Assembly: GCA_021307315.1 (NCBI GenBank)
Contig: JAJSPD010000061.1
Coordinates: forward strand, 124,001-188,000
DNA from: Bisporella sp. PMI_857
Lineage: Eukaryota; Ascomycota; Leotiomycetes; Helotiales; Helotiaceae
Direction: 5' to 3'
Length of the DNA stretch: 64,000 nucleotides
Part shown: positions 56,280 through 64,000 of the stretch, piece after piece
Position numbering within the stretch: the stretch's first letter is position 1
How the letters are laid out: each line of letters begins with the position of its first letter
Made by a program: the position numbers and the translations under genes
The notes under the pieces: model-generated
Databases searched by the model: none
What the model was told of the DNA's origin: nothing
Seen by the model: only the letters and a program-made list of their open reading frames with translations

Positions 56280-57331
56280 TCATCCATATACGAAATTAGG
56301 CTGAACTCTCTTGTCCAGAGGAAGTTTCCCCTCCCAATGTCTCAGCTGTATGCCACCTCCCTCCGCAACTATAAAATACCTTCCCTTATATGACTTGATT
56401 GTGGAGGCTCCAGCCGCCGTGTTTTTCATCCTCTCTGATGCCGGACTCATAATAGCCAACGCTAAAAGCTCTGCCGCAGAACCCCGCGAGCTTGAAGTAA
56501 CGCCAACAACGATTGATATGGTGATAAATACGGTCGCAACTCCCACATACGCAAAAAGCACCATGAGCGAAGCCCACGCCGCCTTGCTTGATTTGGTGTA
56601 TGCATAGCCCGGCACATAGGCTTGCATATGAAGCAGATAAGACGAAGCTTTCTGCTCGGGGCGACATCGTAAGCATTTCCTCCAGGACCGAAAATTTGGG
56701 GAGGAGCTGGCATGAACCCTCGCCGCCATGCACCATTTCCGTATTAAAACCAGTTATACTGCCTTGTTGAGTAGTATAAGGCGCGCGGTTCGCGCCATAC
56801 CATTTATGGCCATAAGGTTGAGAATTGTCTCGAGATGTGGTGCTGTACCATTCTCTTGTGCGGTATCCCGATTCCAGAGCCTGCTAGAAATAGCCACCCC
56901 TCGAAAACGGTACCGTTGGAGGATGGCAATCTTAGATTGAGGTATTGCGCAAATCTTAGTTGAATCATAGCTTTAGGGTATCTGTGATAAAACGTCCATG
57001 AGCTGATGAGCTCGTTCGGTTCTCCACTTGCTACTCGGTTGCCACGCTCTGTGGATAGCGCCGTATCTGCCCACCGAGCATCCACCATACAGCCCCATAT
57101 CCGTGTACTGTTCTTTTTGGGAATCAATGCTACAACGCCAAGGGATGCCCTTTTTGAAAGTCTGTTGGAAGATTGAACCAAAACAGGTCTGGGCGTGATG
57201 CGTTTGAGGCTTTGAACGAGATCCAATTTTGAACATTTGTGTTGTTGGTAATTGGTGAGAAATTGGCATATCGCATATCGGGGGAAACAGGTATCATAGC
57301 GCTCCCGGAATCTTAACCTGTTTCCTGGCAC
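56280..57331 (-). pseudogene. Fungal polytopic membrane protein relic (several frameshifts)
   Basis: Pieces in three frames line up in the order of a common ascomycete membrane protein. They are SRIWG-type text (seen as STRIWGCMVDARWAD) near 57100, then IQLRFAQYLNLRLPSSNGTV near 56930, then TILNLMAINGMARTARLI near 56810, a stop near 56760, then PQIFGPGGNAYDVAP near 56690. The C-terminal block is GYAYTKSSKAAWASLMVLF, a hydrophobic segment, and AAELLALAIMSPASERMKNT. No splice sites join them cleanly, so the copy has decayed by indels. Confidence 0.6.
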
Positions 57332-57499
57332 CTGGAGAAAACCAAGAGGCTAATAGCAGCCATGCTGTAACTCTCCTTCTTTTCTGTGATATAATCGGTA
57401 TTCGTAGTGAGCTATCGAATTTCCCAGAGGCAATGTCCCATAAAACGGAGTTAAGAACCATTGCGTCAGCCACCACAACAGAGGCTATCGACAATAATC

Positions 57500-58116
57500 A
57501 TAGAAAAGGTCAACAATTTGTATTTCCGCACTTTTGTTAAAAGTCGGGACCACAATTCCTCAACTGCAGGGACGCCGCATAATAACCTAAAAAAGGTGGA
57601 GGGCGGATCTGATACGCTTGTGCATCGACTAGCACACATTCGACTATCCGCTACACAATGAAAATTCGAAGAACTTTAAATTGACTACGTCTTGACCTAT
57701 TTCAGCAGTCTCACGCTTATTAGCTTACTAAAGCAATTGTGTTTTTGTATTTTTAAAAAGCATTTCTTAGTATTTTTTGTGTTATGACCAACTTCATCCA
57801 TATTCATGGTTGGGAAGTCGAGCATCGTAGAGTGAGCCTGCAGCGGATGGGATTGGCTGGTGCTCTTGGTGGCCCAGCTTATGCAGCCACATTAACGCAC
57901 AAGGGTAGATTTGATGCGAAGCTAGGATAGAAGCGCGAGCCGTACCAATAATAACCAGGGGTTTCCAGTCACTCGCTTGTGTTTTGAACGAAGGGTTTTG
58001 ATGCGATGTTCTCGAAAGAGAACCAAACAACGTATATTTATCTAATCTCTAAAAGGTAATGCTACACTAATGAGTCGCTATGAGTCAGGACTGAGCATAG
58101 ATTCATGATTGAGACG
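57500..58116. other. Intergenic region
   Basis: No supported gene. Short frames at 57461-57661 and 57794-58030 are unremarkable. Confidence 0.4.
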
Positions 58117-59330
58117 CTAAAATAGCAACATAACAGCAACAACAATCCACAGTCCTCCTACGGCTAGCTTTTCGGATCCACTAGTCTTACTTGGGGAAGC
58201 AGCAGTTCCCGTGCCAGTACCTGGTGTCCCAGTGATCGATGCTGCGGCCGTGTCTGACGCACTTCCGCCTCCGCTTGCCGTGGCTGTTGCCACAACCGAT
58301 CCGCTAACAGCCTGACTCCCAGCCCCAGCTTTTGTATTGAATGCCGCTGGTTTGATGACAGAAGAGTATGAAGGGAACAGAGACAGGGTGAATTGCGGCG
58401 ACCCGAAATCGGTGAAGGCATTCCCTGGATTATTGGTAAGAGGGTCCGAGCCCGGTACCCCGGTTGGTAAGTTCAAAAGATTAATGATCTTTGTGCCATA
58501 GTAAGGAAAGCCAAGTCCCGTAACACAAGTATCCGGACTATTCTCGAGAATGGCACAATTGTCGTTCGATTGACCTACAAGTTTTTGCGCGGCCGCGATT
58601 TCTCCTGCAAGGCCGAGGAGAGAGAGGTCGGAAGTAGGGCATACGTTCAAAATACTGAAGTTGTTAGCCGGATGAATCAAAGTTAAGGAAACTCATACTT
58701 CGAGACCGGAAATGAAAACTGGCAACATTGACAATCATTAAGCGCGTCACGATCTCCAGATTCTGCCACCTTCAGGCATGCCATATTAGTGTTGGTGTAT
58801 GTTTTGTTCCCCCAGACATATCCCAAATTACATGCTGTACAATTAGCTAAGCCCTTGAAAGGAAATGGTAGGAAAACTCACAACATGCCCCGGTGGAAGC
58901 ACTGTCGGGTGGAGGGTAGAATGGAACGTTCGCATTCTGGACGATTTTGAGATCATTAAAATAACTAATGGCGGCGAGTTGGTATTCGCACGAATAAACC
59001 TGATTCCGTCAGATCATGATCCCACAAACGAGGAGGGGAACGGACTTGGTTCCAGCAGCTCTGGATCCAACAGCCAATGTTTCCGGCTAGCCATGCACCA
59101 TTGCATCCTAGAATACAGTTCTGGTTTATCTGGGTTGCAGCTTCGGTGGTAGAGTTGCACACTTTGAGGCACGAGACTGCGTTGTTGGCTTGAGTTTCGT
59201 AGCAGGAAAGAAATCCGTCGGTATCAACGCATCCTGCACCGGTGGGGTTCCAATTTCGCGCATCGGCAGCAACAGTAGAAACAAGTCCACATACTAGTAG
59301 AACATTTCTAACGAAAGAGATTGAAACCAT
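58117..59330 (-). CDS. Secreted Cys-rich, GPI-anchored cell-surface protein
   Basis: In-frame spliced model of four exons: 59330-59046, 58999-58882, 58834-58699, 58654-58117, 1077 nt, 358 aa, with very short introns (44-47 nt). The signal peptide is residues 1-22 (FVRNVLLVCGLVSTVAA). A Cys-rich region of about 190 residues (GCVDTDGFLSCYETQ, CLKVCNSTTEA, DCQCCQFSF) follows. A Ser/Thr/Gly/Ala-rich stalk (about 275-335, TATASGGGSASDTAAASITG) comes next, and a C-terminal hydrophobic tail (LAVGGLWIVVAVMLLF) preceded by small residues fits GPI attachment. Role unknown; wall or surface location is likely. Confidence 0.8.
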
Positions 59331-61337
59331 GACAGATGAGTTAGAAATGCCGATTCTAATAGGAAAACACTTGCAGTTGCATAAGGGAAATGACAGGAGT
59401 TGTTATATGAACGAGGTACTGTCCTGGAGAGCCCTAGAGTCCAATTTCTAACTGTGAGGCAATAAACGCGAAGGTCACTCATCGTAACCTCAGCCGCAAA
59501 ATCAGTAGTGTCTTTTCATGTCCTGCAAATACATCTTCAATTATCCAACCAGTGAAATATCTCCCTCGTTTGCACAGACATGAAAGGATACTCGTATTGT
59601 CCTTGGCAAGAAGCCATTGCCCGTTGATTTCCTGAAGAGCTGAAATGATTGGAAAGCGTACGAACCACCCGAAGCCTTGCATCCCGGGCTGGCGTTCTGA
59701 TAATTCGCTTTGAGTCGAATTGCAGCCTTGTGGCTTGCAGGCCCTGAAACGCCTCTTGGAACTCACCAACTCTGGTAAAAGAATGCGCCGGAATCTGATG
59801 TGGTTAGATCTTTAAACTACAGTTTAATTGACTTCAATCTTGAAAATTCATTTGTACTCGCAGAAGCTAAAAACAAAACAAAAAATATATTTGGACACAA
59901 GGAAATTATAATAGAGAAGGAAAAAATAACTGTGGAGAGAGAATTGGGGGAATGGGTCGATATAAGCTTTGTCGCCTAAGCTAACCTCTTCAAGATGACC
60001 GCTTACAGAGTATGCTTCTCCATCTCCATAAATGAAACACGGCAAGTCTCATGCACTATGATCCACATACTATATCTAGCTTAAATTCTCCATTTCTAGC
60101 CTATTTCGAAGAAGTCACAGTATCCGTGGTTTGAGGGCTCACTGCATGGCGCAGCCGTGATGGTCAAAACGACCAACGGCGCCAGATTATGCTATTATGC
60201 TTAAGTGTGGTATCAGCCCATTTTCGTAGCCTTGCAGCGCCGACTAGGACATCTGCTCAATATTTGCACAAGCCGTCGCTTCCTTTCATGAATAGAGCAA
60301 GTGCTTCTACCACCACGGCTCGAAATCAGCTTCTTGGGAGCTCTCGGACGTGAGTGGTTCTGAGATTTATGACAATGATAACGACTATCAATTCCTCCAT
60401 GTGCACCTTCTCTACCGGCTTGAGGGTCTTGGGCGGATAGCCAAGGCTTTAGAAGGGGTTCTTGCGATTTTGTCATCCGAGGCTCACACCGCTCGGCGTC
60501 GCGGTTTTCATTGTCCGACTAGGCATTCTGGACCACCAACCTTATTGTTGTTGTTTTTTGGAAGGGGGGGGGGGGGGGGGAGAGATCCAGGTGTAGTCTC
60601 GGGTGTGGTGGTTATCGGTTATCGCCGCCAGCTATCTGCCACCGTGGATCTCCACATGACCTGGGAACCCATGCCAACCGGAGTCGATTTGGCTGCCCCA
60701 TAATATTTTCGCTGTCTGAATTTTCCCGCTTTGATGTTCTGGGTTTGCTATTGCTCGCAGTGCTGATATGCTGTCAGAGTAAACAATTATCCCCATGTCC
60801 CGGAAAGGCGGCGAGGATCCTATCTACCTATTCCTCCGCTGCTATAATCACCGCTGACCCGCCCAAAAAATAGCAGATTACTACTCTAGGACTTGCGTCC
60901 ACTCGTGGTGTTATGTTAAACCCACAAAGTGAAGAATTTAAGTATATAATGGTGATTGCAGTGGATATACATATCGCTAACAGGGTGACCCAATGATTCA
61001 AATGCATTCCTACTCTACTTGAGATAGATATGAGATATGCGTTAAAGGAATAGAGAACACGAAATTTTTGGCCTAGTATATCCCATTGTTTTATTAATAG
61101 TGCCTGATGGAGTTTTTATTGCCTCACAGTTATGGGATCACCTCCCATTTATGCCTAATCAGTTTCATCATAATTCTCTCAGCGGTCTTTGGTTGTATGT
61201 GGCCGGCGAGGCATCACATATCATGGTCAGAAACTGGGTTTTGAAAAGAACTGCAATACAATCTCATACGATATTTTGCGTTATTTCTCATCGCTTCTGC
61301 TCCTGCAGCGGTCGCAAATAGTTATACACATAGTCCC
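59331..61337. other. Intergenic region with poly-G tract
   Basis: 2 kb. A 17-G homopolymer lies at 60564-60580. Short frames (59479-59769, 60213-60703, 61100-61321) have no recognisable motif. Confidence 0.4.
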
Positions 61338-62056
61338 CTACCACCATCCATGCTTTAAGACTTCGTCCATCGTTGTTCTAGTCACCGGATCTAGATTTGT
61401 CATTCTCGATATCATGCTCTTGGCCTTGGGACTGGGCTCCTCCCCCCCCCTCCCCCCCCACTTTTTAAGTCTTAGTCTAGGTTGATCCCTCGCTGTCATT
61501 TCAGCCACGTCGCACGCTTCCTTCAGGGCGAAATTCCAGGTCTCATCCTTGACTTGGTCGAGAAGCCCTCCTCGAAGCGGCCTAAGGTAGAGAAAGTGTC
61601 TGACCAAAGTCCCTTGTTCCGGCTTTGTGTCTTTCATTTCCATCTCTTTCCAGTCGGTCAAGAGCAGTAGTTCCACACCGCCAAGTGGATATATACACTG
61701 TAAACTGAGCGTATCGTGAATTCTTAGACTAGAACACAGCTCACTTACCACTCGTCCAAAGGAGAGCATGTCTGATGCTTTTGTAACACCGCTTCTTGGG
61801 GCTTTGCCACATGGCATTACATGGCGGGTCTGAAGAGACGTCCCACATTCCGGCTTGGAGGTGATGTTAAAATTGCCCGAGCCACATCTGTGATTTCTAG
61901 GTGGCCTTGATCGTCGCAAGTCCAATTGACTAGAATTCTATCGGGTTTTGCATCTGGAAAGACAGATTGGTTAGTTAGAGGTCTTGAAGAGCAATTTTGG
62001 AATACGCAGCTTTGTACCCTATAAATCCAATCTTTTGCTGAAGTTCTTTGTACCAC
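61338..62056 (-). pseudogene. Protein-kinase C-lobe relic
   Basis: 62056-61880 reads FPDAKPDRILVNWTCDDQG then HLEITDVA. These correspond to the catalytic-loop K-P-D-N-I-L and the DFG-like strand of a fungal kinase-like family ('DIKPDNILVN'). The frame then shifts near 61870. The next frame gives SGNFNITSKPECGTSLQTR and ASDMLSFGRV, the activation-segment and D-x-W-S-F-G region. An intact GTAAGT...ACAG intron (61698-61748) follows, ending in MISRMTNLDPVTRTTMDEVL, the usual kinase C-terminal motif. HRD Asp and DFG are not canonical. The frameshift and missing N-lobe make it a relic. Confidence 0.6.
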
Positions 62057-62984
62057 CTCTCCTCTGAATCATAGGATTTTCTTTCTTTCTGCCAGAGGAA
62101 AGTCCGAATACTTCTGAACGGAGGCAGAAGGGTGTCTCAGAGATAGTCATAGACCAGAACACGCTCCCCTTTGTTATAATCAACGAGCAGTCGAAGACGA
62201 CAAGTGCCTCTTAAACGCTTTTGAGGCGCCGGGACAGGTCAAAAAAAGACTCAGATACGCGCTTGAGGTCAGAAGATCGACCCTCGGAGCTGAGTGAGGC
62301 CAGTCAGTGATGATTAAGCTGGGAGACGTGGGCATGGAGCTTGAAATGTACCGAGCTTAGTGGACACTGAGGTTAGGGTCCTAGCGATGATGCCGGAGCA
62401 CCTCGCCTTGAATATACCTGCGGCCGGGTTGGCCTACTATTCTGGATGCCATCCTGGCGCTTATGCGCCAGAGAAGATTGAAGGGCACGTGGTAGGCAAG
62501 ACGCTTGGAAGGCATTTGGGAAGAAATGGATCAAGAGTGGGAAAACACAATGCAAAGAATCGTGAGAGGTTGGAGAGAGTCAGCGACAATGGCAGTGGCG
62601 TCGTGACCAAGAAACATCCGACTTGAGTGTATTGCAAACTAGGTCGGTCTTTTAGTCAGGGGCGAACTGGGCCGGGTTTAACTATGTGGCGGGCTGGTAA
62701 GATTACTGCCTCTACTGAGGATAAGGTATTTATTCGTATAAGTCGACCATCGATTTTCCAACTCACCATGGTGGCACAAAAGGCCTCGTTCTTGCGCGGT
62801 TTCCAACCGATATTACACCCATCGTTGCCGTTTCCCTGTAGGCTCAGGTGTCGGTAGCCATCTTTCGCAAGAGCAATATCCGCGTCCAGCTTTAAATCGA
62901 CCACAATCATCCATGAAGCTATAGTCGAAGAAACAATCCATAGCTACAGTCCAAACGACTATTATTCAACGCGTCCGGGCCCGC
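62057..62984. other. Spacer between kinase relics
   Basis: No supported gene. Overlapping frames near 62360-62910 lack motifs. Confidence 0.4.
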
Positions 62985-63890
62985 TTCTTAATGACAGGTA
63001 CCAGGCAATTACAAAATTGGGATGGGGTTTGGTTCCACTGTCTGGCTAGCAGAAGATATATACTGTAGTATGTCCTCGGCTGATGCCGCCCCCACTTTTT
63101 CCTCAGCTGGGCTAATCACCAGTAGATGCAAAGAGGAGCCCAAGCCTCCCCGTTATGTCGTCATCGAGATCGGAACCTGTGCATGTGGCGGCATCACTGC
63201 TGCTGAGAATGAGCTGAGGATCTCCAAGCGCATTATCACGGCTAATTTGTCTCATCCTGGCTCACGTTACACCATTATCTCGCGTCAGAAGTCATTCTGG
63301 GGATTGGATGGAATGTGGGCATATTGGCGAGTTAAGTATCTCATCGTCTTTATATGTGTTTGCCGTACTATGGCCCTGACAAGGTAGATATGGAATATAA
63401 TGGAAGGCAAAGATCTATTTACCAACCTTAAAGACGATCCAGGATGCTATAATGCGCATGCCCATCTTGGGCAGATGATTGCCCTATTCGGCCCATCCCC
63501 AGTGCCATTCCTGCGGCGGGAAAGTAGTTCTCGCAATTGAACTTTTGCCCGAAGTTCGGTACCCTAAAGGGCAGTCTTTCGAGAGCGCATTCCAATACTT
63601 TGGCGGCCCATTTTTTGATGATAATGATAAACTGAAGATATGTTGTCCCTGCTAGAGAGTCTCGCCTATTGATCGCCATTTGCCCACCAGGAGAATTCAT
63701 CTACAAGGACTTGATCCCGCAAGGCTTCAGAATTTCCGAGACCATCACCGTTTTCCAGGGAGAGGAAAACAGCAGCTCCTAAATTTTGTGGGAAAAATGC
63801 TCTAATGGCAGCCGGAAAGGAGAAGCTCGGTCAAAGAGCTGCTCAAAGGCCCTTTCTCAGCTGGAGGATGGGCGTGATTGACTGTATATT
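62985..63890 (+). pseudogene. SRPK-type protein kinase relic
   Basis: RYQAITKLGWG (62995-63027) starts a kinase N-lobe. One frame over, GFGSTVWLAEDI gives the glycine-rich loop. RYVVIEIGTC carries the VAIK-type strand with Glu instead of Lys. ENELRISKRI and SHPGSRYTI are helix C and the SRPK-like HPG segment. Near 63430 another frame gives DDPGCYNAHAHLGQMIALFG (SRPK 'YN..VHLA.MIALLG') and ends in TGA. At 63725 a third frame reads LQNFRDHHRFPG, LLNFVGKML, a TAA, then WQPERRSSVKELLKGPFL, the kinase C-terminus. The middle with catalytic loop is absent or unreadable. Several stops and shifts. Confidence 0.72.
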
Positions 63891-64000
63891 AGAAAGCAGA
63901 GAGGCCACAAAAGGCAATACATATCTCGGCTTAAGAGGACGTTCTAAATAGCCCAAATAGATCGTTCGTATGGTATCCGTCTCGGTTGTTACACCATATG

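Noticed and set aside
1..64000. CRISPR arrays, operons, ribosome binding sites, rRNA genes
   Set aside because: None seen; the window is eukaryotic and no spaced direct repeats or rRNA sequence were found.

Overview
The window is nuclear DNA of a filamentous ascomycete (Pezizomycotina). The evidence is 44-122 nt introns with GT-AG borders and CTRAC-like branch points, families confined to or typical of such fungi (HET domain, Zn2Cys6 factors, iterative highly reducing PKS, DUF6604, NmrA-like, fungal GT31), and AT-rich spacers with short inverted-repeat elements and genes broken by stops and frameshifts. Gene models were spliced by eye. For the five marked 'in-frame spliced model' in the feature list (PKS, epoxide hydrolase, monooxygenase, distal transporter, GPI protein) the exon sum is an exact multiple of three and joins conserved motifs.

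Layout. 1-3.1 kb: poorly readable DNA ending in a fungal membrane protein of unknown function. 3.4-10.6 kb: two self/non-self-recognition type genes, a HET-domain protein (-) and a hydrolase-like/TPR/ankyrin protein (+) whose hydrolase nucleophile is lost. 10.8-11.5 kb: a foldback element with 52-bp perfect arms. 13.0-37.2 kb: a secondary-metabolite cluster: sugar-porter MFS (-), P450 (+), Zn2Cys6 regulator (-), epoxide hydrolase (-), flavin monooxygenase (-), highly reducing PKS (+), second sugar-porter MFS (-). The monooxygenase and PKS share a 1-kb divergent promoter, as do the first transporter and the P450.

37.8-41.7 kb: a pogo-like MITE, then relics of a TPR gene, a BVMO-like flavoprotein and an NmrA-like gene. 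42.1-43.9 kb: an intact intronless bacterial-looking FAD oxidoreductase with an N-terminal carbohydrate-binding-like domain. 45.0-49.1 kb: a broken alpha/beta hydrolase, a broken membrane protein and a TPR remnant. 50.7-53.3 kb: an intact DUF6604 gene. 53.9-59.3 kb: a small candidate secreted protein, a GT31-like glycosyltransferase with a GC-AG intron, a frameshifted membrane-protein relic, and a Cys-rich GPI-anchored protein. 61.3-63.9 kb: two protein-kinase relics.

How the cluster may work (inference): the PKS builds a reduced, unmethylated polyketide. Its enoyl-reductase region lacks the nucleotide-binding motif and no trans-ER is visible, so the product should keep double bonds (polyene-like). 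The P450 and/or flavin monooxygenase could epoxidise or oxygenate it, and the epoxide hydrolase could open an epoxide to a diol. The Zn2Cys6 protein is the likely pathway regulator. The paired sugar porters, rather than drug-type efflux pumps, are unusual. No thioesterase or reductase release domain is present, so chain release is unexplained. I could not match the set to a known cluster.
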